64,000 nt of DNA from Malus domestica (Eukaryota > Streptophyta > Magnoliopsida > Rosales > Rosaceae): the NCBI RefSeq assembly GCF_042453785.1, contig NC_091671.1, forward strand, positions 31,649,001 through 31,713,000, in the 5' to 3' direction. The notes beneath the pieces were generated by a model. The model worked only from the letters and a program-made list of their open reading frames with translations. It did not search any database and was not told where the DNA came from. Of this stretch, positions 12,103-23,357 are shown piece after piece. Positions within the stretch are counted from its first letter, which is position 1. Every line of letters begins with the position of its first letter. The translations under genes and the position numbers were made by a program.

Positions 12103-13084
12103 CTAACGACGGGAAGCATGTCTTATCAAAATGACAATCAGCAAAACGAGTTGTAAACATATCACCATCAAAGGTTCCAAATATCTAATGATAGATGGTG
12201 AATCAAAACCCACATAAATTCCCAGTCTGCGTTGAAGTCCCATTTTAGTTCGTTGTGGCGGTGCAATAGGCACATAAACAGCATAACTAAAAACTCGTAA
12301 ATGTGAAATGTTTGGTTGATGTCCAAACACGAGTTGTATTGATGAGTATTGGTGGTTGGCTATGAGTCTCAGTCGAACCAATAATGCTACATGTAAGATG
12401 GCATGTCCTCATGCAGAGACTGGTAATTTCATTTTCATGAGCAGAGTGCGGGTTATTAATTGAAGCCGCTTGATAAATGCCTCTGCTAAACCATTTTAAG
12501 TATGGACATGAGGAACTGGATGTTCAATATCAATGCCCAGTGCCATGCAGTAATCATCAAAGGTTTGAGGCGTAAATTCACCAGCGTTATCAAGTCAAAT
12601 TAACTTAATGGGATGATCTGGGAACTGTGCTCACAACTTAATTATCTGAACAAAAAGTCTCGCAAAAGCTACATTTCGAGTAGACAATAGGCAAACATGT
12701 GACCATCGGGTAGATGCATCAATAAAACCATAAAATATCGAAATGGTCCACAAGGGATTGAATAGGTCCATAAATATCCTTTTGAATTCTTTGCAAAAGT
12801 GATGGGGATTCATCATCAACATTTAGTTGTGATGGTCTAATTACCAACTTCCCTTAGGAACAAGCCTTGCAAGGGTTATCATTTGAGACATCAATATGTC
12901 TGCTCAATAATGGATGTCCATTAGAGTTGGTAATGATTATGCGTATCATGGTAGATCCTTGATGACCCAGACAGTCATGCCAAAATATGTAAACCTTTAA
13001 ATCAATGAACTTTTGGTTCATGACAGTATATGCCTCAATTGTCTTTATGTATGTATAATACAATCCACTTGATAAACTACGCAA
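12103..13084 (-). pseudogene. copia-1 integrase
   Basis: The frame at 12854-13084 has the zinc-binding region before integrase (WHDCLGH and CKACS, the HHCC type). The frame at 12631-12822 holds the first part of the core with the first catalytic Asp context (GFIDASTRWSHVCLLSTRN). The frame at 12103-12381 has the C-terminal segment (GIYVGFDSPSIIRYLEPL). Frameshifts separate all three. Confidence 0.8.
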
Positions 13085-13456
13085 CTACTCCAATATACGC
13101 TTCTGGGTATCATTGGAGGTAATGCATAAATATTCCACATTTTCTACACTTTTCGTTTCAATGTGGTATCCATTTAGATGTATGTCTTTAAAGCTCAATA
13201 AATTTCGAGTAGACCAAGTGGCGTACAACGCATTTTGTATGGACAATATTGTTCCATTTGGTAACATAATCTAGGCTTTTCCTGAGCCTTTAATTGCATC
13301 TGATTGTCCTGATATTGTTGTTACCTTTACTTTTGCAAGTACCAAGTTCGAGAAATACTTTCGATTTCGAAGTATTGAATGCGTGGTTGCACTGTCTACA
13401 AGACAAAAGTCTTCGCCATTGCTCTTGTTTTGAGAATAACCATAATTTTTATCCAT
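13085..13456 (-). pseudogene. copia-1 protease
   Basis: The frame at 13271-13456 carries CLVDSATTHSILRNRKYF. The retropepsin active-site Asp is present in a DSATTH context where many copia elements have DSGATSH. The partner copia-2 has the same DSATTH form, so this is a family trait. The adjacent frame 13085-13267 continues downstream (MLPNGTILSIQNALY) after a stop. Confidence 0.75.
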
Positions 13457-13583
13457 GTTCTCTGAGTAAAGAAATTACAGTTAAAAGCAGTTAATTCATA
13501 TTGGAATACTACTTTTATTGAATTGAAAATGCGAGCATTAAACCACAAGTACAAATAACAAGAGTACATTAAACATAAATAAT

Positions 13584-14644
13584 TCAATTGAACCCATAAA
13601 CTTCATTCATTCTTTCAATAATAAAGTCTGAAATATCCAGGTGGGTTGTCTTCAACTGTCCTGATAAATTGGACACTGGATCATGTGTTTTCATCGGTTG
13701 AGCCTGGTCGAGGAAATTGGTCTCGACACCCTTCTCCTTGAGGGAGACTTGATACAGATCCACCAGATGCTTTGGGGTGCGACAAGTACGCATCCAATGT
13801 CCATTGCCACCACACTTATGGCAAACTTCTTCAGGATTTCTAGGAGTGTTCATATAAGCTTTTCCTTTCTGGCGATTTGCATTTTTAAAGCTCGGGCTTA
13901 GATTATGCCTTGGAACCTGGTTGTGAAACTAGACACCATGGTTCTTGCCTTTCCCATTCCATCGGCCTCGCTTATGGCCATTTCCTCGTTTGTAATTATT
14001 TCCACAAGAGGATGTGGTATTTCCTTCAAGGGAAGTAGCATTCACTTCTGGGAATGATGCTGATCCAGTAGGTCAGGACTGATGATTCTTCATCAGAAGC
14101 TCATTGTTTTGCTTAGCTACAAGGAGTACAGATATTAGCTGGTTGTTGTACTCAGTAAAGCCTCTTTCTCTATACTACTGCTGCAAGAGCACGTTGGAGG
14201 CATGAAAGGTGCTAAAAGTCTTTTCCAGCATATCTTCCTCAGTGATTGTTTCTCCACAGAGCTTCAACTGGGAGCTAACTTTGAACATCGCATAATTGTA
14301 TTCAGCCACCGTCTTGAAATCCTGGATCCTTAGGTGAGTTTACTCATAACGGGCCCATGGAAGAATCACCGTCTTCTGGTGATTATATCTATTTTTCAGT
14401 GCCTTCCAAAGGGTTAATGGATCTTCAACCATGAGGTACTCGCTCTTCAGTCCCTCATCCAGGTGGCAACGAATAAAGATCATGGCCTTCGCCCGATCTT
14501 GAGATGATGCACTGTTATCCTCTTTGAAGGTTTTCCCAAGATTTTCCTGCCTCCAGATGGATCATGGCATTCATTACCCAAGTAAGGTAGTTTTTTTTCA
14601 GTAATATCCAAGGTAACAAAATCAAGCTTTGCCAAGTTCGCCAT
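13584..14644 (-). pseudogene. copia-1 gag
   Basis: The gag start is the ATG at 14642-14644 (MANLAKLDFVTLDI). The 3-prime end (13584-13853) carries an intact zinc knuckle CHKCGGNGHWMRTC (C-x2-C-x4-H-x4-C). Stops and frameshifts lie between. Confidence 0.75.
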
Positions 14645-14706
14645 TTTCTTTTCTGAAGGAAAAATGAGGTGTGTAAGAACGTGCAATAATGAAAAGGGCG
14701 ATTGTT

Positions 14707-15169
14707 AGAACTTCTAGTTCTTACAAATTTTGATCTTTAGACTAAAATGATAAGTACTCGACACTTCAAGCTCGAGATTTACATGATTAATGAGAAGGGC
14801 AACTGTACCACACAATTCTCATCGAAACAAGTATAGGATGAGCGATTATTCCGCACCACTTTAAACAGCAGGAAAATTTAAATATACAGAGCAGGGTGGA
14901 CGATTATACCGCACCACCTAAAATTGCAATAAAATTAACTATGCAGAGCTGAGTGGGTGATTATTTCTCACCATCTAAAATTGCGATAAAATTTAAATAT
15001 GCAGAGCAGGGTGGGTGATTATTCCACACCACCTAAAATTGCAATAAAATTAAATAGCAGGCAAATTTAAATATGCAGGATAGGGTGGGCGATTATACCG
15101 CTCCACTTAAAATTTGCAGTAAAATTAGATATGCAGTCCAAGATAGGCGATGATACCGCACCATCTTGG
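14707..15169 (-). repeat. copia-1 leader hairpin array
   Basis: Between gag ATG and the primer-binding site, six imperfect units of about 57-74 bp each hold an inverted repeat around the core cgattatnccgc: 14836-14860, 14893-14919, 14951-14976, 15008-15034, 15082-15107 and 15138-15169. Most have ggtgg/ccacc-type arms; the last has perfect arms ccaagat/atcttgg. A separate perfect hairpin, AGAAC-TTCTA-GTTCT, lies at 14707-14721, 63 nt upstream of gag. Function is unknown; RNA packaging or translation control are possible roles for a leader structure. Confidence 0.7.
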
Positions 15170-15393
15170 ATTGCATAAATAAACACTGGGTTAGTAGTCA
15201 AGAGTTACACCAAATAAGAAATCAAAGATATAAGTTATTGTTAGGTTGAGAACTAGAAGTACACATGGTGAAAACAGTTCTTCGCGAGGGTATATCCAAC
15301 AATTGAGGCAGATGAGGAAGAAGAATAGTAAAAACCTTAGAGGAAACATTTTTTTTTCTTTCGATGAAGGGAAATGAGAAATGATTATAGAGT

Positions 15394-15406
15394 CGTGCTG
15401 ATAACG
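15394..15406 (-). other. copia-1 primer-binding site region
   Basis: Next to the 5-prime LTR the element strand reads CGTTATCAGCACG. The same phrase TTATCAGCACG sits at the same place in copia-2. By position this is the minus-strand primer-binding site; I did not match it to a specific tRNA. Confidence 0.6.
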
Positions 15407-15685
15407 TATTATAAATAGGCAAAAGTTAGAGAGATAACCTTTGTTAGGGACAGGAGCGAGGTTGTTGCAATATATTACACTAACACAAAATAATTGCAGA
15501 TAGGAGAGAAATAGGAGGATACTGAAAATATTTGAACTTTTCTTTCTTTCTCACTCTATATATTTTTGAACACTCGTAATGCTCTATTTATTGAGCAAAT
15601 ACTTTGAAAGCAAACAAATTATACTATTAAGCTTGTGAAAATTTTACTGTATGCATATGGGCATACATACCCTCTATTTACAACA
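15407..15685 (-). repeat. copia-1 5-prime LTR
   Basis: It starts tattataaat and ends tttacaaca on the plus strand. Compared with 9355-9626 it has scattered substitutions and a few extra bases near its right end. Confidence 0.85.
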
Positions 15686-15839
15686 TTATAATATTTTTCA
15701 AATAAAAAGTAAAAAATAATGTGCAGACATGAATTCCGTCGAATTAGCTTAAAATGTATTTTTCTTTCATATTGTAAATTAATTTAATTTATTATCGCCC
15801 TCAGCCTAAAAAGTAGAAAGAAAAGTCGTGTGGAAACCC

Positions 15840-16402
15840 AATTTTACAAATTACATATGAACACACACCCAGCAGCCGTAGGCCGCCGCACACACAACCA
15901 CTGCTCCCTCCTCCTTAGTTGTAATCAACAATTCTTATACCCTAATAATTTTCTAGGGTTTTAGTCTGCGTGTTCCAAAGGCCAGTTCTCCATCTAGGGT
16001 TTTGCCTGCGCTTTAATTCAACCATCTGAAGAGTAAGGAGGGATTCAGAATTCCATTCGGCTGCTCAGGAATCCCAATTCTTCATCGTCAAGGTTTGTTT
16101 CGCTTTAATCTTTGTTATTGTTATTCATCTTTCAAATTGCTCAACTTTAACAACCTAGTTGCTGCTTAGATTTTTAGGGTTTTAATTCAATTCAATTCAA
16201 TTGTTGTAAGCGACGGGTAAAGATTTAAGCTCTTGGAACTTACCCAAGAATTAATTTCCCTAATTGTTCGACATTGTGGTTTATCAAATTTGTTTGAGAT
16301 GGTTATGAATATTTGTTGTATCTGTAATTCCACAGCTTAAAAAATTCAGCTTTAGTGCTACCTTCGCATTTAACTTGTGGTGGTTGCTTTGAATTTTTCA
16401 GC
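15840..16402 (+). promoter_or_regulatory. UTP11-1 promoter / 5-prime UTR with telo-boxes and UTR intron
   Basis: Two TAGGGTTT motifs (15954-15961 and 15995-16002) are the reverse of the plant telo-box AAACCCTA, common near transcription starts of ribosomal-protein and ribosome-biogenesis genes. A 5-prime-UTR intron runs from gtcaag|gtttgt (about 16090) to tttttcag|c (16401), ending one base before the ATG. Confidence 0.65.
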
Positions 16403-17223
16403 ATGTCGTCTTTAAGGAACGCCGTTAGCCGACGGGCTCACAAGGAGCGAGCTCAACCGTGAGTGACCACATTCCTTTTGCTGTTGGACTTTCGGATGGT
16501 GTTTTTTTGCATCAGATGATGGGATTAATGTTTTTGTGTTTTGGGTCCAACTATTTGATAGGGAATCGAGGAAAAAATTTGGGCTTCTTGAAAAGCATAA
16601 GGACTATGTTGAGCGTGCGAAAGCATATCACAAAAAGGAGGAGACTTTACGGGTAGTTTTATGATGGCTTTGTTGTTTTTCTCCTTGGATTACGTCATCT
16701 GTCAATAGTCTGGTAATTTAACTTCCTGATATGGTATACATCTTAGGCTATGTCTCATCTGTCTTTTCACTCAACAGATACTGAAGCAGAAAGCGTTCTA
16801 CATAAACCCAGATGAGTTCAACTTTAAGATGATCAGGACACGAACTGTTAATGGAGTCCATAAATTAGAGTAACATAAAACTCTCGTTTGCTCTTCTATA
16901 TCATGTTTCTTTTTCACATTTGCTGCTCACGTGATATGGATTTTTACTACAGGAGTCAGGCAAACAAGTACACTCCAGAAGAGCTCATGCTTATGAAGAC
17001 CCAAGATATTGGATACATATTTCAGAAAGTGCAGAGTGAGAAAAAGGTTATAAATATATATCATGAAGCTATGGTCTACCGGTTGGTTTTATGAATTTAA
17101 CATGTTGGTTCTAATTATGGTGTTAATTAATGCAGAAATTTGAAAAGTTAACTGCGACGCTGCACTCTCTTGATAATCGACCTTCAAGTAGACACGTTTA
17201 CTTTGCCGAAGACAGGTTTGAGC

Positions 17224-18605
17224 TTCGCTTCTTGCTTCGCTTTTCTATACCTTTCACCATTTTCATCAGTCCTATCCTTGTATAAGGTTTTACAACATTC
17301 CTTCTTAGCCTTCACCTTTGTTTGTACCTCCTCATTCCACCACCAAGATTCCTTTTGGTGTGGGGCAAAGCCCTTGGACTCTTCCAATACCTCTTTTGCT
17401 ACTTTTCGGATACAACTAGCCATGGAATCCCACATTTGGCTAGCTTCCCCCTCTTTATCCCACACACACTGGGTGATTACTTTCTCTTTGAAAATGACTT
17501 GTTTTTCTTCTTTTAGATTCCACCATCTAGTCATTGGGCACTTCCAAGTCTTGTTCTTTTGTCTCACTCTTTTGATATGTACATCCATCACCAACAAACG
17601 ATGTTGATTAGCCATGCTCTCTCCTGGTATAACTTTGCAATCCTTACAAGTTATACGATCCCCTTTCCTCATTAGAAGAAAATCTATTTGTGTTTTTGAC
17701 GACCCACTCTTGTAGGTGATCACATGTTCTTCTCTCTTCTTAAAGAAGGTGTTGGCTAAGAAGATATCATATGCCATTGCAAAATCCAAGATAGCTTCCC
17801 CATCCTCGTTTCTCTCCCCAAAACCATGGCCACTATGAAAACCTCCATAGTTGCCTGTCTCCCTGCCCACGTGTCTATTTAAATCTCCTCCTATAAATAA
17901 CTTCTCCGTCTGAGCAATTCCTTGCACCAAGTCTCCAAGGTCTTCCCAAAATTTCTCCTTCGAACTCGTATCCAACCCTACTTGAGGTGCGTACGCACTA
18001 ATCACATTGATAAGTTCTTGTCCTATTACAATCTTGATTGCCATGATTCTATCTCCTACCCTCTTGACATCTACAACATCTTGTGTCAAGGTCTTATCCA
18101 CGATGATGCCAACACCGTTTCTCGTTCTATTTGTGCCCGAATACCAAAGTTTAAACCCTGAGTTTTCTAGATCCTTTGCCTTACTACCAACCCACTTAGT
18201 TTCTTGTAGGCACATAATATTTATCCTTCTCCTCACCATAACTTCCACTACTTCCATAGATTTTCCCGTTAAGGTTCCTATATTCCACGTTCCTAAACGC
18301 ATTTTGCTCTCTTGAACTCTACCCTTCTGTCCTAGCTTCTTCACCTTCCCCCGTCTAATAGGATCAAAGTACTTCTTTTGTGTGCCCCGTGTAAAGTTGA
18401 TAGGAGCATATGCTCCCAAACAACTTTGAGTGGAGTCGTTCGAAAAGAAGTTTCTATGGCCCCCTTGCTCATTTAACACTGCATCCGGGTGCCGATGGAG
18501 ATACAGCGACCCTTGCTCACTTATCACTGTGCTCGGGCCACACAGCGCGCCACTTACGGGTGACGCCCTAGATTTAGCGCGATTTTGTTCTGGATTCATT
18601 TTCAT
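17224..18605 (-). pseudogene. RTE LINE endonuclease part (inverted), partial
   Basis: An open frame of about 460 codons starts at the ATG at 18603-18605. After a leader of about 100 residues it holds an APE-type endonuclease domain: TWNIGTLTGKS near residue 106, MCLQETKWVG near 132 (catalytic Glu), SAYAPQVG, FIGGDLNRHVG (Asp and Asn) and NQHRLLVMDV. This domain nicks target DNA for LINE insertion. The frame runs about ten codons out into antisense UTP11 sequence at 17184-17223, which marks the truncation. The reverse-transcriptase half is absent from this strand; its end lies on the other strand to the right. Normal RTE polyproteins have both domains in one frame of about 1000 residues. Confidence 0.88.
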
Positions 18606-18629
18606 AAGGATTCGACATGATCATGGAGT

Positions 18630-19553
18630 GCCGTAAGAACCCATGAAGGACAAACTGAAAGCTTTCCCATAACTGTAGGATTACATCAAGGCTCATCCTT
18701 AAGTCCTTACCTTTTTGCGTTGGTAATGGATGAGTTAACAGGACATATTCAAGATGATATTCCTTGGTGTATGCTTTTCGCAGACGATATAGTGTTGATA
18801 GATGAAACTCAGGAAGGGGTAAATGCAAAGTTTAACCTTTGGAGAGAAGTGTTGGAATCTAAAGGTCTTCGCCTAAGCCGATCAAAGACAGAATATATGG
18901 AGTGCAAGTTCAGTGCAAATGGAGGCCAAAACGAGTTAGGGGTGAGGATCGGAGATCAAGAAATACCAAAGAGCGACCGTTTTCGTTACCTAGGATCTAT
19001 CTTGCAAAAGAACGGAAAATTAGATGGAGATCTCAACCATAGAATACAAGCTGGATGGATGAAGTGGAAGAGTGCATCCGGCGTGTTGTGTGACCGCCGT
19101 ATGCCACTAAAGCTCAAGGGAAAATTTTATAGGATGGCAATAAGGCCGGCGATGCTGTATGGCACAGAACGTTGGGCGGTGAAGCATCAACACGTACACA
19201 AAATGGGTGTAGCGGAGATGAGGATGCTTCGTTGGATGTGTGGGCACACGAGAAAGGATAAGATTAGGAATGAGGATATCCGGAGTAAAGTAGAAGTAGC
19301 CGAAATTGAAGGAAAGATGAGAGAAAATCGGTTACGATGGTTTGGACATGTGCAAAGAAAGCCTACTGACGCTCCGATTAGAAGATGCGACTATGGGACA
19401 GAGGTTCAGGGCCGAAGGGGTAGAGGAAGACCTAGGAAAACTTTGGAAGAGACTCTAAGAAAAGACTTAGAGTACTTGGATCTAACGAAGGACATGACAC
19501 AGGACCGAGCACAATGGCGTTCTAAGATTCATATAGCCGATCCCACTCAGTGA
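18630..19553 (+). pseudogene. RTE LINE reverse transcriptase C-terminal part, 5-prime truncated
   Basis: The frame is open from about 18630 to the stop after 19553. It has the palm motif GLHQGSSLSPYLFALVMDEL and the catalytic motif CMLFADDIVLIDE (Asp-Asp near 18780), then the thumb and C-terminal region ending WRSKIHIADPTQ. The finger region between the endonuclease part and GLHQG, roughly 200 residues, is missing at the inversion point. Trp is intact at 19336-19338, where both chimera copies have TGA. The usual (GTT)n tail is absent at 19553; Tat-like sequence begins instead. Confidence 0.88.
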
Positions 19554-19799
19554 CTTAGATTTTTCAAGTCTCCAACCGAGAAGTTTTCCTCACTCAGGAA
19601 ATTAAGGGAACACTACCTCAATCTACATGTTCCACTCACAAAGCTTCATCAAAAGAAAATTCAAAGAACTTAGCGAAGAAGGCTTTGATGTATTTAACAC
19701 AATACGTTGAAATGAAGGAAAGCTTATTTATTGATATCCCCGATAAGCTACAAATATGTACATATACATGAGTCAAAATAAATAAACAAGAGGGAGCCT

Positions 19800-20480
19800 T
19801 CACAAAGGTTGCTTAGGATAAGTCTCAGCAGTCGGTAGAGCCCCAGAAAGAAAAGGCACTAGAGGGGGATCATTTGGAGCCTCAGTACTGGACAGAACCC
19901 TAGAAGGAGGAGGCATCAGAGGTTGATCATTTGGAGCTTCATTACGTGGTACAGCCCCAGAAGACGAAGGCAATAAATGCCTTTGGAACAAACCCACAAA
20001 TCTTTGATGATCAAGTAAAACCTGACCATCAGATTCTTTCATCTGGTCAAGCTTCCTCTTCATGTTTGTAGCATAGTCATGTGCGAGCCGGTACAATTGT
20101 TTATTCTCATGCTTGAGCCCTCTAATCTCCTGTTTGAGACTCATCACTTCAGCCGCCAATGATTCAACTTGGCGGGTTCGAGCAAATAGGCGTTGGGCCA
20201 TATTAGACACAGAACCTGCACACTGAACACTGAGAGCCAGAGACTCTTTAACAGCTAACTCATCAGACCGTTTGGAAAGTAGTCTGTTATCTTTGGGAGT
20301 GAGAAGGTTCCTGGCCACCACCGCAGCGGTCATATCATTCTTCATCATGGAATCCCCAACGGTAAGATGACCAGTAAGGGAGACGAAGGATGGGCGCCAT
20401 ATGTTGTCTGGAGAAGGCGGGGCTGCCTCTTCAACAAGGTTCAAGTCAAAACGACGGTCGGAGGGGCCAGACATTTTCAA
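19800..20480 (-). CDS. antisense ORF of Tat-like element, copy 2 (226 aa)
   Basis: Same length and frame as the ORF at 254-934, with about ten amino-acid differences (for example SLTGH for SPTGP near residue 35, KESD for KETD near 149, LVPFLSG for PVPSLSG near 209) and no indel. It has the same central coiled coil and Pro/Ser-rich tail. The ORF stays open while the RTE portion of the same unit carries a stop, so either the insertion is recent or the ORF was conserved in the source element. Confidence 0.6.
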   Translation of the reverse strand: MKMSGPSDRRFDLNLVEEAAPPSPDNIWRPSFVSLTGHLTVGDSMMKNDMTAAVVARNLLTPKDNRLLSKRSDELAVKESLALSVQCAGSVSNMAQRLFARTRQVESLAAEVMSLKQEIRGLKHENKQLYRLAHDYATNMKRKLDQMKESDGQVLLDHQRFVGLFQRHLLPSSSGAVPRNEAPNDQPLMPPPSRVLSSTEAPNDPPLVPFLSGALPTAETYPKQPL

Positions 20481-20599
20481 AGGTGTTGAAGAGAGAAGAG
20501 GTCGGACAAATCAAGATCTTAGAAGTGCAAGAATGGAGCTTCTACTGGTGGAGATTCAAGTGTGCTTTGGAACTTAATGCCAGCCCCTGTAAAAATTTG

Positions 20600-21860
20600 C
20601 ATTCGACGGAGCTACAGAAATAGAAGAGGCGCCTGCTCAGAAATCGAAGAGGCGTTTGCTTTCTCAAAAGCTGGGCTGCTCAGAGACCACGAGGGTCGAT
20701 CTCAGAAATCGAAGAGGCGTTTGCTTTCTCAAAAGCTGGGCTGCTCAGAGACCACGAGGGCCAATCTTAGAAATCAAAGAGGCACCTACTTTTCCAGCCT
20801 TGTCAGCACCTGTCACACGTACACTCAGCTTTGCGGAAATTATGGGCATTTTGTCGAAGACTTCTGGTGAAGTAGAAAGCACATGAGTCTTACTGTTCAA
20901 TCACCCACTTCCCACACGCAACAGTAGCTCATGGGTACAACAGATAACTTTGCCAAAGTTCTCTGCCAAAGTTGAACACGTGAAGCTTGCAGCTCCTACT
21001 ACATCGCTCTGACCAAGAAGGGTAAAAGAATAGCAAAGAAACAACACTAACAAAGTTTAGACACATAAATTTTGAAGGTCTAGCTACCATATTATTACCC
21101 ACAAGGGTAAAGGAACAGTACCACTGCTGGATAATTGGAAAGTCCTTGTGTGTTAACCTCTGTGCTTCGTGGCAAGGTAGACTAGCAAACATGTCCAACC
21201 TTTACTCACATTCGAGAAAACACTCCCAACAAGATTGCTTGCTCCAAAATCGAAGAGGCACCGTCCTCCGAATCTCGAGAGCCAGACTCCCAACATGACT
21301 ACTTTCTCAAAAATCGAAGAGAGGGTAAAGGAACAGTATCATTGCTGGATAATTGGAAAGTCTCTGTATGTCAACCTCTGTGCTTCGTGGCAAGGTAGAC
21401 TAGCAAACATGCCCAACCTTTACTCACATTCGAGAAAACACTCCCAACAAGATTGCTTGCTCCAAAATCGAAGAGGCACCGCCCTCCGAATCTCGAGAGC
21501 CAGACTCCCAACATGACTACTTTCTCAAAAATCGAAGAGAAGGTAAAGGAACAGTATCATTGTTGGATAATTGGAAAGTCTCTGTATGTCAACCTCTGTG
21601 CTTCGTGGCAAGGTAGGCTAGCAAACATGCCCAACCTTTACTCACATTCGAGAAAACACTCCCAACAAGATTGCTTGCTCCAAAATCGAAGAGGCACCGC
21701 CCTCCGAATCTCGAGAGCCAGACTCCCAACATGATTACTTTCTCAAAAATCGAAGAGACACTGCTTTCCGAATCTTGAGAGCCAGGCATGATTGCTTTCT
21801 CAAAAATCGAAGAGGCATCGTTCTCCGAATCTCGAGAGCCAGATCCCCGATAGGATTGCT
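20600..21860. repeat. tandem-repeat block of chimera copy 2
   Basis: The 63-bp unit (aaatcgaagaggcgtttgc) occurs about three times at 20640-20800. The 218-bp unit starting with gtaaaggaacagtaycaytg occurs three times in a row, near 21105, 21325 and 21543. Compared with copy 1 the 218-bp units are contiguous, and the 770-bp higher-order duplication is missing. Confidence 0.85.
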
Positions 21861-23357
21861 TGTTCGAAAACCAAAGAGGCAACACTTTCCCAACTTCAAG
21901 AGTTGGATCTCCTTGGATAAAGCTGTCTGTAATCTTCACACGCAACATCAGCTTTCCAGATACCACAGACCACTTTTTCAAAGTGCTCTGATAGAGTTAA
22001 AACATGTAAAGCTGGCAGCTCCCACTACCGTGCTATGACCAAGCATGGTAAAGCAATAACATTACTACTTGTTGTTAAGGAGACTCCTATATATGTCGAC
22101 CTCCATCCCCAACGGACAGACAAACCTGCAAAAATGCTCAACCCTTCCTCATATCTGAGAGGGCACTCCCAACAAAGCCTTTCGAAATATTCAGCTTTCT
22201 TTCCCCCCGATAATACCTCTGCAAACAAGCTATTCTAGAGCAAGAATATCTCATATCATCAGGGTTAAAAGCAAGAGTATCCCATATCATGCTTTTTCCC
22301 TGTCTTTTCCTTTGGCCTTGTTCTTACCTGCAAGACAAGGAGAAAGAGAGCAATCAGTCAGCACTTGGAATCAAGCTTCCAGCCAGGAACTGACTGCCTG
22401 GAACCCCTTACCTGATTACTTACCTGGCATTGCTCTCGAGTACTCATCTTCAACATCTTATCCTCCCAGGGAAGATACCGCATCTGCCTGAGGAACAGAT
22501 AGGGCAAGTGAAAAGGATACAAGGAAGCATGTGGAGACAAGCGTAACAGCACACGTGCCGATACATCCATTACTCTGTCAAAGCAAAAGTATCCCATATC
22601 AGCATGGTCGAACGTACTCTAGATGTGATGGACTTGTTTTAACCCTCAAATTCTTCAGTCGGCCTTATACTCTGGAGGAAACCAAAAAACCCTCCAGCTC
22701 AGTTCAAGAATAAGCCTGTGGAAAGTTACTTCTTTAAAAGAAAAAGTATCCCATATCATCTCTTCTCATTTTTCTTCTCTTTATCCTTCATGCTGCCTGC
22801 AAGATAGGGAGAATGTGAACAATCAGCCGGAGCTCTGATTGCTTACCTTGTCTGTCACCTCTTTCAGCAGATCCCCTAGCTCGGCGACTTGGGGGACTCC
22901 TACTACATGGTTTGTATCGCGCTTGACCAAGCCTGAAACTACAAGTAAGCTTTAAGTGAAATTGATACATTACCTTGTGCATCTCCACTAGTTAAAGATA
23001 CCACCCTTGGATGGAGAAAGAGTACTTCCAGAGAAGATGCCACATCTACCTATGAGACAGATAAGGCAAATCAAGACGATACCACACTCCGATACTTAGA
23101 AGTTTCGGGATTACGAGATCATTCTCCCACAATATTTCCTAATGTCATTTGTACTAAATCATTCACTTGTACTCACTAAAGGAGAGCTTGAACATATGTA
23201 CTTGTGTAAACCCTTCACAATTAATGAGAACTCCTTTATTCCGTGGACGTAGCCAATCTGGGTGAACCACGTACATCTTGTGTTTGCTTTCTTATCTCTA
23301 TCCATTTATATACTTATCCACACTAATGACCGGAGCAATCTAGCGAAGATCACAAAA

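Larger units (their letters stand above)
9355..15685 (-). mobile_element. Ty1-copia LTR retrotransposon copia-1
   Basis: Two direct LTRs, 9355-9626 and 15407-15685, bracket a copia internal region read on the minus strand in the order gag, protease, integrase, reverse transcriptase/RNase H, which is the copia order. Flanking 5-mers are ttatg (9350-9354) and ttata (15686-15690), a 4-of-5 match for a target duplication. All ORFs are broken by stops and frameshifts, so the copy is defective. It lies just upstream of UTP11-1; a fragment of a related copy lies upstream of UTP11-3. Confidence 0.9.
19554..23357 (+). mobile_element. Tat-like part of chimera copy 2
   Basis: It starts with about 150 bp absent from copy 1 (gacttagatttttcaagtc onward), then follows copy 1 from acgttgaaatgaagg (19704) to gcgaagatcacaaa (about 23354). 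It is shorter than copy 1 because the tandem block has fewer units. No gag or pol is present. Confidence 0.7.

Noticed and set aside
17184..17223. C-terminal residues KPVFGKVNVST of the LINE endonuclease frame
   Set aside because: They are antisense UTP11 exon 5 and donor sequence, not LINE protein.
20640..20830. Regular short repeats that could suggest a CRISPR-like array
   Set aside because: Units are contiguous without unique spacers, in a plant nuclear sequence and inside a retroelement.
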